From NCBI GenBank assembly GCA_964500805.1, contig CAZCQH010000022.1, forward strand, positions 23,467 through 87,466: a stretch of DNA of 64,000 nucleotides, in the 5' to 3' direction. Positions 1 through 8,502 of this stretch are shown piece after piece; the first letter of the stretch is position 1, and each line of letters opens with the position of its first letter. The DNA is from Ga0077555 sp964500805 (GTDB taxonomy: Bacteria > Pseudomonadota > Alphaproteobacteria > Rhizobiales > Hyphomicrobiaceae). Both the position numbers and the translations under genes were made by a program. The notes under the pieces were generated by a model that did not search any database, was not told where the DNA came from, and saw only the letters and a list, made by a program, of their open reading frames with translations.

Positions 1-1627
1 CGTGCTTCTCCTTGAACGACAGCTTGCGCTTCGTGGCGATTGGATCGGCCGTCGGGCGTGCAGGCGTTTCCGGCACGGGATGGACCAGCTTGCCGGCTGC
101 TTTCACGTCAGCACCTGCAGTTGCTCGCTTCAAGTCCTCGCCCTTGCGCTGCGCGAGCATGTCGCTGTAGCCGCCCGCGTACTCGATCCAGCGGCCATCG
201 CCCTCAGAAGCGACGACGGACGTCACGACGCGATCCAGGAAATCACGGTCATGGCTCACCAGCAGCACCGTGCCCTGGTAGTCGTCGAGCAGCTCCTGCA
301 GCAGATCAAGCGTCTCGAGATCGAGGTCATTGGTCGGCTCGTCCAGCACCAGCAGGTTTGATGGCTTAGCGAGCGCACGCGCCAGCATCAGCCGGCCACG
401 CTCACCGCCTGAAAGCACACGCAGCGGCGTCCGGATCTGCTCCGGCGTGAACAAAAAATCCTTCATGTAGCTTGCGACGTGCCGAGCCCGTCCGCCGATC
501 ACCACCTGATCGCCCCGCCCCCCGGTCAACGCTTCGGCTACTGTCCAGTTCGGATTGAGCGCCTCGCGCCGCTGATCGAGCGTGACCATCTCGATTTCCG
601 TGCCAAGCTTCAGCGTGCCCTCATCTGGCGCCAGTGTACCGATGAGCAAGTTGATCAGCGTCGTCTTGCCTGCTCCGTTCGGACCCACGATGCCGACACG
701 GTCTCCTCGGCCAATTCGCAGCGACAAGTCCCGCACGATCGCGCGCCCATCGTAGCTCTTGCACAAGCCGGCTGCCTCGATGACACGCTTTCCGGACTGC
801 CCCGCTTCGACCGCCTCCATGCGCACGTTGCCCTGAACGTGCCGCTGCTCGCGGCGCTCTGTCCGCATCTCTGCGAGCCGCGCAACCCGCCGCACATTGC
901 GCTTGCGCCGTGCCGTCACGCCACCGTGCATCCACTGCTGCTCGCGCTCGATGCGGCGGTCGAGCTTGTGCCGCTCCAGCTCCTCCTGCTCCAGAAGCTC
1001 GTCGCGCCAGGCTTCGAAGGCGCCGAAGCCCTTGTCGAGCCGCTGCGTCCGGCCGCGATCGAGCCACACCGTCGTGCGCGACAGCGTCTCGAGAAACCGC
1101 CGGTCGTGGCTGATCATCACGATCGCCGCGTTGAGGCGCTTCAATTCCGCCTCCAGCCACTCGATGGCCGGCAGGTCGAGGTGGTTGGTCGGCTCGTCGA
1201 TCAGCAGCACATCCGGGTTCGAGGCCAGCGCCTGCACGATCGCGGCCCTTCGCGCCTCGCCGCCGGAGAAGGCCGCCGGGTCGGCGTCGGCATCGATGCT
1301 GAGCTCACCCAGCAGTGCGCGGGCCCGGTTGGCGTCGTCCGCCGGCCCGAGCCCCGCTTCCACGAATGCCAAGGCTGACGGAAACCCGGAGAGATCCGCC
1401 TCCTGCGGCAGGTACGCGATGCGCGCGCCCGGATGCGCGAATCTCTCGCCGCGGTCGGGCTCCACCCGCCCCGCCGCGATCTTCAGCAGCGTCGACTTGC
1501 CGGAGCCGTTCCGCCCGACGAGGCAGATGCGATCGCGCGGCGACACACTGAAATCGGCCCCGGTCAGCAATGGCGTGCCGCCGAAGCTCAGATGGATGTC
1601 GCGAAGGGCCAGCAGCTCTGTGCTCAT
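1..1627 (-). CDS. uup: ABC-F family ATPase, Uup-like (C-terminus cut by window edge)
   Basis: Open frame on the minus strand from an ATG at 1625-1627 to the window edge (542 codons, no stop). It carries two ABC ATPase domains. The first Walker A reads GRNGSGKST near residue 37 and its signature reads FSGGEA. The second Walker A reads GPNGAGKTT near residue 314, with the signature LSGGERGRL near residue 405. No membrane segments are visible, as expected for soluble ABC-F proteins, which act on ribosomes or in DNA-associated roles rather than in transport. The last visible residues (RKLSFKEK) match the linker before the C-terminal coiled coil of Uup, so only that coiled-coil tail is missing. 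The frame is continuous with no frameshift. The Uup assignment over other ABC-F members rests on that linker motif and is likely rather than certain. Confidence 0.88.
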   Translation of the reverse strand, partial: MSTELLALRDIHLSFGGTPLLTGADFSVSPRDRICLVGRNGSGKSTLLKIAAGRVEPDRGERFAHPGARIAYLPQEADLSGFPSALAFVEAGLGPADDANRARALLGELSIDADADPAAFSGGEARRAAIVQALASNPDVLLIDEPTNHLDLPAIEWLEAELKRLNAAIVMISHDRRFLETLSRTTVWLDRGRTQRLDKGFGAFEAWRDELLEQEELERHKLDRRIEREQQWMHGGVTARRKRNVRRVARLAEMRTERREQRHVQGNVRMEAVEAGQSGKRVIEAAGLCKSYDGRAIVRDLSLRIGRGDRVGIVGPNGAGKTTLINLLIGTLAPDEGTLKLGTEIEMVTLDQRREALNPNWTVAEALTGGRGDQVVIGGRARHVASYMKDFLFTPEQIRTPLRVLSGGERGRLMLARALAKPSNLLVLDEPTNDLDLETLDLLQELLDDYQGTVLLVSHDRDFLDRVVTSVVASEGDGRWIEYAGGYSDMLAQRKGEDLKRATAGADVKAAGKLVHPVPETPARPTADPIATKRKLSFKEKH

Positions 1628-1793
1628 GCCCCGCTCATAGCGGGACGGCAGGCCCGGTCAAGCCGGCAGCACGATGCCGCCAAGCATCTGACAGCAGCGC
1701 GCTGTCTCGCCGCTTGGCAGCTTGCCGGAGAATCTTGCTATGGGGGTTCTCCGTGCCCGCCCGGGGCCGCGCCAGATCGGAAGGATCCCAGGA

Positions 1794-2588
1794 ATGTCGA
1801 CATGGCACATTGTTTTGCTTGGGATCATCGAAGGTCTGACGGAGTTCCTCCCTGTCTCCTCAACCGGCCATCTGGTGCTTGCCGACAAGTTCTTGGGGCT
1901 CACGTCGTCGGGCACGTTCAAGATTCTGATCCAGCTCGGCGCCATACTGGCCATCGTGACCGTCTACGCGGCGAAACTCCTCCGTATCCTCTTCGACTTG
2001 CCGCGCGACCGCCGCACGCAGCTGTTTGTCCTCGCGGTCATTCTGGCCTTTCTGCCGGCCGCCGTTTTCGGCGCGCTCTTCCATAAGACGATCAAGGGCA
2101 TCTTTCTCGAGAGCCCGCTGATCGTTTGCATCTCGTTGATCCTTGGCGGGCTCGTTCTGCTGGCCGTGGACCGCTGGAAGCTCACAGTGCAGCATGACAA
2201 CGTGATGGACATCCCGCCCAAGACTGCGCTGATGATCGGCGCCTTCCAATGCCTGGCGCTCGTCCCTGGTGTCTCTCGGTCCGGCGCCACCATTGTCGGT
2301 GCCATGCTGCTCGGCGCCTCCAAGCGCACCGCCGCCGAGTTCTCGTTCTTCCTCGCCATGCCGACGATGGCCGGCGCCTTCGTCTACGATCTCTACAAGA
2401 GCATCGGCGAGATCGACGTTGCGGTCATCAAGTCCGTGGCCTTGGGCTTCGTCGTCGCCTTCATCACGGGCGTGCTGGTTGTGCGCTTCCTGCTCGACTT
2501 CGTGAGCCAGCACGGTTTTGCGCCCTTCGCCTGGTGGCGCATCATCATTGGCGGCCTCGGCCTCGGCGCACTGCTGGCTCTCGGCTGA
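1794..2588 (+). CDS. uppP: Undecaprenyl-diphosphatase (BacA/UppP)
   Basis: This 264-residue integral membrane phosphatase recycles undecaprenyl pyrophosphate to the monophosphate carrier used in peptidoglycan synthesis, and its family gives bacitracin resistance. Both family signatures are visible: EGLTEFLPVSSTGHL at residues 13-27, with the catalytic glutamates and serines, and PGVSRSGAT at residues 158-166, with the catalytic arginine. Several hydrophobic helices fill the rest. I chose the ATG at 1794 because it puts the first motif at the usual distance from the N-terminus; an upstream in-frame ATG at 1722 would add an unlikely Arg/Pro-rich extension. It is divergent from the ABC-F gene and convergent with the HpaB-like gene downstream. 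Confidence 0.95.
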   Translation: MSTWHIVLLGIIEGLTEFLPVSSTGHLVLADKFLGLTSSGTFKILIQLGAILAIVTVYAAKLLRILFDLPRDRRTQLFVLAVILAFLPAAVFGALFHKTIKGIFLESPLIVCISLILGGLVLLAVDRWKLTVQHDNVMDIPPKTALMIGAFQCLALVPGVSRSGATIVGAMLLGASKRTAAEFSFFLAMPTMAGAFVYDLYKSIGEIDVAVIKSVALGFVVAFITGVLVVRFLLDFVSQHGFAPFAWWRIIIGGLGLGALLALG

Positions 2589-2712
2589 CCGCACCCAGCT
2601 TGAGGCGGCGCGCCGTCTGAGCAGGGCACCCGAGCCAGTGCACCTCGGAATTAACTGTAACCCACGAATTCCGGGCAAACTTATCCCCACCCCTCTGGGC
2701 GGCCTCATACTC

Positions 2713-2741
2713 GCCTGTTCCGCTGATTGGCGGGAACAGGC
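2713..2741. repeat. Inverted repeat, 9-bp arms
   Basis: Arms GCCTGTTCC (2713-2721) and GGAACAGGC (2733-2741) are perfectly complementary around an 11-base loop. It lies about 125 bases after the uppP stop. Its role is unknown. Confidence 0.5.
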
Positions 2742-2853
2742 CCAACCGCCCGCTCCCATCCGAGCAGTGGAAGCCCCGCACCCCGCAAGGGTTGCGGGCG
2801 CTCTTTGACATCGTGAATAACAACGGACGGTGGAGAGCCTCCCTCCCGGGTCC

Positions 2854-2881
2854 GTTTCGACACTTAAGTCCGTGTCGAAAC
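2854..2881. terminator. Perfect 10-bp inverted repeat, possible bidirectional terminator
   Basis: Arms GTTTCGACAC (2854-2863) and GTGTCGAAAC (2872-2881) surround an 8-base loop. The repeat lies between two convergent genes, where a bidirectional terminator would be expected. It has no T-run, so the terminator role is inference. Confidence 0.4.
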
Positions 2882-3019
2882 TGCAGGCGGTCGCAGGATG
2901 GCGCGTGGGCAAATTCCGGAGCTTGCTCCGCGCCATCCGCCCGGGTTCGGGGGGTTGGCCTCTGGCGGCTCGGTCTGACGTCCGCGTACGACCCTCGTCC
3001 GGCGCCACACGCGAGGCGC

Positions 3020-4573
3020 CTAACCCTTCCCGATAGCGCTCGCGTCGCTGGTGTCGACGTAGGCCGGATCGAGCCAGCCGTTCTCGTCGTAATCGGCCAT
3101 GCACTTTTCCGCGAATTCCTGCAGGGCCTGGTAGGTGCCATTGCCCTGCGCCACCTGCAGGGGAAAGAGACGGATCAGCTCGTAGTTGCCGGCGTAATTG
3201 ATTTCGTAAAGTTCGTGCCGCGCTCCGAACTCCGTGCCGATTGCATCCCACAAGAGCTTCATCGTCTTGATGCGCTCCTTGTAGTCGATGCCGTAGGAGC
3301 CGCGCACGAAGCGCGCGAGATATTTGGAGATTTCGGGGTTCTTCAGGTCGTTCACGTGGCTCGGCAGGTAGATCAGACCTGACGCCACGATTTGCTCGAC
3401 GATGCGGCGGACCGCTGGATAGGCCTCGGTCGCGAACAGCCGATAGGCGGTCGACGCCCTGAGCTGCGGCAGCACGGCTCCGTCGACCCAGGGATCGGGC
3501 TGGCTGATCATCGCGTCGGAGAGCGACCAGAAGAGGTTCCGCCAGCCGATCACCTCTCCGATCTTCGCCTGCGTCGCCCGGTTGGCATCCGCGCCCGTCG
3601 CACGGCACGCCTTGATCAGCAAGCCGGTGATGAAGTCGAGCTTCACCGCCAGCCGTGTGCAGCCCTGCAGCGTGAACCCGTTGACGAAACCGGACTTGGG
3701 ATAGAACTGCTTCAGCTTATCGACATCGCGGTGGATCAGCACGTTCTCCCAGGGGATGAATGCATTGTCGAACAGGATGATCGCATCGTTCTCGTCGTAG
3801 CGGCTCGACAGCGGGTAGTCGAACGGCGAACCTGTAGCCGCAGCCGAACGCTCGTAAGACTGTCGGCAGATCAGCTTCACGCCCGGTGTGTCCATCGGCG
3901 CGATGAACATCACCACCATCGACGGGTCGTTGATCTCCTGCGCCATGTTCTGGCCGAGGAAATTGTAGTGCGTCAGCGCGGAGCCCGTTGCCACGACCTT
4001 GGCACCGGACACGTAGATGCCGGCATCGGTCTCCTTCTGGATCGTGATGTAGACATCCTTCACTTCGTCAGCCGCCTTGTGCCGGTCGATCGGTGGATTG
4101 ATCAGCGCGTGGTTCAGGAACAGCACCGCATCCTGCGCGCGTTTGTGCCAGGCGCGCGCATTGTCGGCGAACTTGCCATAAAACTGCGCATTGGCGCCGA
4201 GTGTGTTCATGAACGCGGCTTTGTAGTCGGGGCTGCGGCCCATCCATCCGTAGGTCATGCGCGCCCACTCGGCGATTGCGTCGCGCTGGCCGATCAGGTC
4301 CTCCCGCGAGCGGGCAACTTTGAAGAACTTGTGTGTATAGCCGCCGTTGCCGGTGTCGGTTGGCGTTGTCAGGACTGCTTTGCTTTTCTCGTCGTGCAGC
4401 GCATCGTACATCTTGGCGATGGAGCGGGCGGCATTGCGCAGCGCGGGGTGCGCAGTCACGTCCTTGATCCGCTCTCCGTAGATGTAGACCTCGCGGCCGT
4501 CCTTCAGCGATTCGAGGAACTCTTTCCCGGTGAATGGACGCTTCTTGCCCTTGAGCAGTTCTTCCGGAGCCAT
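3020..4573 (-). CDS. HpaB-family FAD-dependent monooxygenase (4-hydroxyphenylacetate 3-hydroxylase-like)
   Basis: This 517-residue protein matches the large oxygenase component of two-component flavin hydroxylases (HpaB) and the related 4-hydroxybutyryl-CoA dehydratase fold. It opens with the family-typical lead-in (TGKEFLESLKDGREVYIYGE) and has GNGGYTHKFF near residue 95 and ATGSALTHYNFLGQ near residue 202, the flavin/substrate region. Full family length. Such enzymes ortho-hydroxylate phenols using FADH2 from a separate reductase (HpaC), and no reductase gene is seen in this window. It is divergently transcribed from a 4-oxalocrotonate tautomerase and an SMP-30 lactonase, which suggests an aromatic or hydroxy-acid catabolic role. 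The substrate cannot be read from sequence. The dehydratase alternative is less likely because its Cys/His [4Fe-4S] ligands are not evident. Confidence 0.85.
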   Translation of the reverse strand: MAPEELLKGKKRPFTGKEFLESLKDGREVYIYGERIKDVTAHPALRNAARSIAKMYDALHDEKSKAVLTTPTDTGNGGYTHKFFKVARSREDLIGQRDAIAEWARMTYGWMGRSPDYKAAFMNTLGANAQFYGKFADNARAWHKRAQDAVLFLNHALINPPIDRHKAADEVKDVYITIQKETDAGIYVSGAKVVATGSALTHYNFLGQNMAQEINDPSMVVMFIAPMDTPGVKLICRQSYERSAAATGSPFDYPLSSRYDENDAIILFDNAFIPWENVLIHRDVDKLKQFYPKSGFVNGFTLQGCTRLAVKLDFITGLLIKACRATGADANRATQAKIGEVIGWRNLFWSLSDAMISQPDPWVDGAVLPQLRASTAYRLFATEAYPAVRRIVEQIVASGLIYLPSHVNDLKNPEISKYLARFVRGSYGIDYKERIKTMKLLWDAIGTEFGARHELYEINYAGNYELIRLFPLQVAQGNGTYQALQEFAEKCMADYDENGWLDPAYVDTSDASAIGKG

Positions 4574-4650
4574 TTCACTTTTCCTGCGCTCGATTTCGGC
4601 GGATGATGCATTGATAGCCTACTTTCAGAAGCTTACCCAAGGAGTCCATC

Positions 4651-4848
4651 ATGCCATTCGTCAATATCCGGATCCTCGAAGGGCATTCGCAGGAACGCAA
4701 GGACGAAATGGCGCGCCGCATTACCGAGACCATCACCGACGTCACCAAATTGCCGAAGGAGGCCGTGTGGGTGGTATTCGAGGATGTAAGATCCACTGAC
4801 TGGTTCGTCGGCGAACGCAGCGTCCACAAGATTCAGGGTGGGAAATAG
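4651..4848 (+). CDS. 4-oxalocrotonate tautomerase family protein
   Basis: This 65-residue protein begins Met-Pro, giving the N-terminal catalytic proline (Pro1 after Met removal) that defines the tautomerase superfamily. The beta-alpha-beta pattern (PFVNIRILEG, then an amphipathic helix rich in Lys/Glu, then VWVVFEDV) and the length fit the 4-OT subfamily, which works as a hexamer. Family members interconvert enol and keto forms of unsaturated oxo-acids in meta-cleavage pathways, and some act as dehalogenases. A purine-rich AAGGAG lies about 8 bases upstream. The stop is 2 bases before the next gene's ATG, so the two are probably co-transcribed. Confidence 0.88.
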   Translation: MPFVNIRILEGHSQERKDEMARRITETITDVTKLPKEAVWVVFEDVRSTDWFVGERSVHKIQGGK

Positions 4849-4850
4849 CC

Positions 4851-5750
4851 ATGGCCGGATCCGAAGTATGCGAGATCCGAGATCCCGCGTTTCGTGAGGT
4901 CGTCGGCGATGGCGTTGCGTTCGAGAAGCTCGGCACCGGTTTCCTATTCACTGAGGGGCCGGTTTGGCATCCGGTGCACCGGCACCTGACTTTCTCGGAC
5001 ATGCCAGGCGACATCATGCGGAGATGGACAGCAAGTGGCGGCATTGTCACCTTCCGCCAACCCTGCGCCAAGTCTAACGGGCTTGTCTACGATAAGCAGG
5101 GGCGCTTGCTCATTTGCGAGCACGCGACAAGCCGCGTAACCCGCCTGGAAGCGGACGGGAGCACTACCGTGCTCGCAAGCCATTGGCACGGCCGGGAGCT
5201 CAATAGCCCGAACGACATCGTCGTGCGCAACGATGGCGCCATCTACTTCTCCGACCCGACCTATGGCCGCGCCGAGTACTACGGTGTTCCGCGCGACAAG
5301 CAGCTCGACTTCCAGGGCGTCTATCGCCTCGACCCCACGGATGGATCTCTGGCACTGCTGGCGAACGATTTCGGACAGCCGAACGGACTGTGCTTCTCGC
5401 TCGATGAGCAGCGGCTTTTCATCAATGATACCGACCGGCAGCACATTCGTGTGTTCGATGTTGCTCGAGATGGTTCGCTTGCGAACGGCCGCGTCTGGGC
5501 CGAGACGCGGGGCGAGGACCCGGGTGCGCCGGATGGCATGAAAATCGATGCCTCGGGCAACGTCTACTGCTGTGGGCCTGGTGGCATTCACGTGTTCGCG
5601 CCAGACGCTCGGTGCCTCGGTGTGATCAGGGTGCCTGAGTACACCGCAAACTTCTGCTGGGGCGATGCCGACTATCGCTCGCTATACATCACGGCAGCGA
5701 CGTCTCTCTATCGCATGCGCACCAGCATACCGGGCCGCCCGCTGTATTGA
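4851..5750 (+). CDS. SMP-30/gluconolactonase/LRE family protein
   Basis: A 299-residue six-bladed beta-propeller lactonase of the SMP-30/gluconolactonase family. Visible hallmarks are FTEGPVWHP near residue 32 (metal-binding Glu), SPNDIVV near residue 121 (metal-binding Asn) and GAPDGMKIDASGNVY near residue 222 (catalytic Asp). These enzymes use a divalent cation to open sugar- or aromatic-derived lactones. The gene starts 2 bases after the tautomerase stop, so the pair forms an operon divergent from the HpaB-like oxygenase. It probably works in the same degradative route. There is no signal peptide, so it is cytoplasmic. Confidence 0.88.
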   Translation: MAGSEVCEIRDPAFREVVGDGVAFEKLGTGFLFTEGPVWHPVHRHLTFSDMPGDIMRRWTASGGIVTFRQPCAKSNGLVYDKQGRLLICEHATSRVTRLEADGSTTVLASHWHGRELNSPNDIVVRNDGAIYFSDPTYGRAEYYGVPRDKQLDFQGVYRLDPTDGSLALLANDFGQPNGLCFSLDEQRLFINDTDRQHIRVFDVARDGSLANGRVWAETRGEDPGAPDGMKIDASGNVYCCGPGGIHVFAPDARCLGVIRVPEYTANFCWGDADYRSLYITAATSLYRMRTSIPGRPLY

Positions 5751-5818
5751 GCAGCACGCGAATGCAAAAGTGTGCCGCCGGACACCGACGTGGTGCCTTT
5801 GGTCACCTACTTCGCCCA

Positions 5819-6568
5819 TCAAATGAAGTGCATGCCGCCATTGACTTCGATGGTCTGTCCCGTCGTATACGCGCCGTCAGGCTTGCATAGCATGGTGATC
5901 ACGTGCGCAATCTCGTCCGGCGACCCCTTGCGCCCGACCGGAATGTTGTGCGTATCGCTGCGGCCCGGAAGCACTCCGGCAGCGGCACCGCGCACCGTGT
6001 CGATCAAACCTGGCGACACGTTGTTGACCGTGATGCCGTGCGGCGCCAGCTCGACGGCGAGCGCGCGCGACATGCCGATCATTCCAGCTTTGGCCGCCGA
6101 TACGTGCGCACGCCCTGCAGTGCCCAGGAACATCGAAATGCCGGTCAGATTGACGATGCGCCCCCACTTGTTGGCGATCATGTGCGGCGCGGCGTTGAGC
6201 GTGCACAGGAATGCGCAGTCGAGGCTTGAGCCCAGCACCTCGCGCCACTCCGCGTAGGTGAGCTTGGTGATCGGCGTGTTGCGGCGGACGGCGGCGTTGT
6301 TGATCAGAATATCGATCTTGCCGAAGCGCGTCACAGTCGCCTCGATCAGGCTTTTGGCGCCCGCCTCTGTTGAGAGATCGGCAAGGTGGCCATCGGCCTG
6401 CGCTCCCGCCATGTTGAGCAGCGATTTCGTCTCCTCGACGCCCTCACGGTTGGTCTTGGCGTGAACCATGACCGAGCAGCCTTCTCGCGCCAGCATCAGC
6501 GCCGTGGCGCGCCCGATGTTGGCCGCCGATCCAGTAATGACCGCAACGCGGCCGGAGAGAGTGGTCAT
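5819..6568 (-). CDS. SDR family oxidoreductase, catalytic Tyr replaced
   Basis: A 249-residue Rossmann protein of the short-chain dehydrogenase/reductase family. The cofactor motif TGSAANIG is at residues 12-19, NNAA at 90-93, and the C-terminal GQTIEVNGG is typical. The start at 6568 is preceded by an AAGGG ribosome site; a longer frame reaches 6625. The catalytic region is unusual: four residues before the conserved lysine (K160) the usual tyrosine is Val156 (context RAHVSAAK), and the serine is not at its normal spacing. It may use different chemistry or be a divergent reductase. It is co-directional with the M20 peptidase and convergent with the lactonase. Confidence 0.85.
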   Translation of the reverse strand: MTTLSGRVAVITGSAANIGRATALMLAREGCSVMVHAKTNREGVEETKSLLNMAGAQADGHLADLSTEAGAKSLIEATVTRFGKIDILINNAAVRRNTPITKLTYAEWREVLGSSLDCAFLCTLNAAPHMIANKWGRIVNLTGISMFLGTAGRAHVSAAKAGMIGMSRALAVELAPHGITVNNVSPGLIDTVRGAAAGVLPGRSDTHNIPVGRKGSPDEIAHVITMLCKPDGAYTTGQTIEVNGGMHFI

Positions 6569-6655
6569 GCGGGAGCCCTTTTTCTGGGTCTGGCCCTGGG
6601 CCTGACACCTTGTGCGATCTTGCAAAGTTGTGGCGATCCTGAGTGCGGACGACCT

Positions 6656-7843
6656 CTAGACTTGAACCGGCAGCCTTGAAATCGCCAGCGCGAGCGCCTG
6701 AGCCCGCGGCACGATCGAGTCGATCTCGAGATACTCCTCCGGCGTATGTGCGTTGCCGCCGACCGGACCGACGGCGCAGATGGTCGGACAGCCAACGCCG
6801 GCAGTAAGGCCCGAATCCGCGCAACCTCCGCTGAACTCTCCCTTCACTGTGAGTCCCGCGTCGGCAGCTGCGCTGGCGTATGTCTCGAACAGCTGGTTGC
6901 TGTCGGCCGATTGCGTCAGCGGCAAGAACTCGCCCAGGATCTCGACCGTCGCCGTCGTGCCTTTGACGGTCGCTGTGTCGATAATCTTCTGGATCGCTTC
7001 CAGTGCGTATGCGCGATCCGCTGGCTTCACGTAGCGCAGATCGATTCGGCCCTCCGCCTGCGGCGCTGTCGTGTTCACTGATTGCCCGCCCGAGACGAGG
7101 CCCACATTCAAAGTGATGCCGCGCGGCAAATCGGTCAGCGCATGAATGGCAACGATCTTATGCGCAATCTCGCCGATTGCCGAAATGCCCTTCTCGAAGT
7201 TGCCGCCGGAGTGCGCCGCTTTGCCAGTCACATTCATTTTCAGGAAGATGCCGCCCTTGCGTCCCGTTACGACATTCCCGGTCGGGCGGCCGGGCTCGGA
7301 GTTGAAGACGCAGCGAGCCTCTCTCGCGACACGCTCGATGACTGGGCGCGATGATGGCGATGCGATCTCCTCGTCCGACGTGATGAGTCCGGCGAGCGGA
7401 GCAGGCGCGCCTCCGAACCGCTTGAAGGCCTCCAGTACGAACGCGTTCATGACCAGGCCCGACTTCATGTCGACCACACCCGGCCCATAGGCGCGCCCGT
7501 TCTCGACCCTGAAGCGCCGCCGTGCCACCTCGCCTTTCGGGAACACGGTGTCGCGATGCCCCATCAGCACGACCGGCTTCTCGTTTGAAGGTGTATCGTC
7601 GAGTCGGATGTGGATCGCGTTGCCGAACGTTTCATGCGGCTCCACCTGTGTAAGCAAGCCGCGCTCGTTGAAGTGCCGAATGAACCGGTCGCCCACGGCA
7701 TCGACGCCGCCCTTGTCGTAGCTCCCGCTGTCGATGTTCACGACCTCCTCGATGAGATCGATCATGGCCTGCCGGCTGTGGGCCAGCCAATCGCAGATCT
7801 TGGCCTCGTGAGGCTTCAATTTGGATGAGTCGAGGCCTGCCAT
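6656..7843 (-). CDS. M20 family metallopeptidase (glutamate carboxypeptidase-like)
   Basis: A 395-residue M20A-type zinc peptidase. Metal and catalytic residues are recognisable: GHRDTVFP near residue 95 (zinc His and catalytic Asp), GPGVVDMKSG (bridging Asp), SDEEIASP (catalytic Glu pair) and a late NAHTPEEY (zinc His). The dimerisation domain lies between. It resembles carboxypeptidase G2-type enzymes that remove C-terminal glutamate or hydrolyse related amides. There is no signal peptide, so it is probably cytoplasmic. It sits upstream of the SDR on the same strand, 87 bases apart. The substrate is unknown. Confidence 0.9.
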   Translation of the reverse strand: MAGLDSSKLKPHEAKICDWLAHSRQAMIDLIEEVVNIDSGSYDKGGVDAVGDRFIRHFNERGLLTQVEPHETFGNAIHIRLDDTPSNEKPVVLMGHRDTVFPKGEVARRRFRVENGRAYGPGVVDMKSGLVMNAFVLEAFKRFGGAPAPLAGLITSDEEIASPSSRPVIERVAREARCVFNSEPGRPTGNVVTGRKGGIFLKMNVTGKAAHSGGNFEKGISAIGEIAHKIVAIHALTDLPRGITLNVGLVSGGQSVNTTAPQAEGRIDLRYVKPADRAYALEAIQKIIDTATVKGTTATVEILGEFLPLTQSADSNQLFETYASAAADAGLTVKGEFSGGCADSGLTAGVGCPTICAVGPVGGNAHTPEEYLEIDSIVPRAQALALAISRLPVQV

Positions 7844-8091
7844 GGCGCGTTCTGTGTCCTTGTGAGCGTTGGGATGGGGGTGGCGGCATTAAATGGGGCC
7901 GCCCAACTTAAGTCCAGATGACGCAGGCCTTGGCAGGGCCGTCCACTATCCCCAGATGGAGCATTGCGTCCGCTGTGGGCGGCCCGCAACGGCCTGTGCT
8001 GCCGCGCCGCAGCGAATTTTGTTGCATTGCATCAAAAAATGCTGCATATGCTTTGTAACAGGTTCCCGATGAAGACCGAAGCGAGTGTGCG

Positions 8092-8313
8092 ATGAGCAAG
8101 ACGAAGATCAAGAACAAGACCCTGGCGGATCTCGACGCCAACGACTGCCGTTGGCCCATTGGCGATCCGCGCCATGCGGACTTCCATTTCTGCGGTGCCC
8201 AGAAGCTGCTCGGGCGTCCGTACTGTGCCCAGCACTGGCAAATGTCGTTCGAGCCGCGCAAGCCCCGCGAGAAAGCCGCTCCCCCGGTGCAGCTGGTCCT
8301 CAAGGCCGCTTGA
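8092..8313 (+). CDS. GcrA-type domain mini-protein
   Basis: A 73-residue protein that corresponds to the C-terminal part of the alphaproteobacterial cell-cycle regulator GcrA, without GcrA's N-terminal helix-turn-helix. The conserved core CRWPIGDP (19-26), FHFCG (31-35) and GRPYCAQH (41-48) is intact. C19, C34, C45 and H48 could form a small metal site. In GcrA, the N-terminal domain contacts methylated DNA and the C-terminal domain binds sigma-70. A protein with only the latter could bind RNA polymerase without its own DNA contact, but that is inference. It is followed by a strong terminator at 8345-8377, so it is a single-gene unit. Confidence 0.8.
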   Translation: MSKTKIKNKTLADLDANDCRWPIGDPRHADFHFCGAQKLLGRPYCAQHWQMSFEPRKPREKAAPPVQLVLKAA

Positions 8314-8344
8314 TCACGCGCGCGTCCCTGAGTTCCGCAATGGC

Positions 8345-8377
8345 AAGGCGTCGCACCCTGCGGCGCCTTTGTTTTTT
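8345..8377 (+). terminator. Rho-independent terminator after the GcrA-like gene
   Basis: A 10-bp stem (AAGGCGTCGC at 8345-8354 with GCGGCGCCTT at 8360-8369, one G-U pair) and a 5-base loop are followed by TTTGTTTTTT. It lies 31 bases after the stop of the GcrA-like gene. Confidence 0.85.
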
Positions 8378-8502
8378 CCCTTATGCGGCGTGAGGTCTGG
8401 TCCACAACCCTGGACAACTCTGCGAGCGCCAGTGCATATCCGAAGCGGGGACATTGGAATCCAGAGCGACTTCGGTCGAAGCGCAGGGTAGGTCGAGCAC
8501 GC

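Larger units (their letters stand above)
2589..3019. other. Intergenic region between convergent genes, with two inverted repeats
   Basis: About 430 bases between the convergent ends of uppP and the HpaB-like gene. No convincing gene is seen in any frame. It contains two hairpin-forming inverted repeats (2713-2741 and 2854-2881). Either could terminate transcription from one or both sides, but neither has a U-tract. Confidence 0.6.

Noticed and set aside
479..1378. Plus-strand open frame of 299 codons opposite the ABC-F gene
   Set aside because: The minus strand has both Walker A motifs and signatures in one continuous frame; this is a shadow.
1860..3608. Long minus-strand open frame (582 codons) over uppP and the HpaB gene
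   Set aside because: It runs across two well-recognised genes in other frames; its translation is Arg/His/Glu-rich with no family features, a typical shadow in GC-rich DNA.
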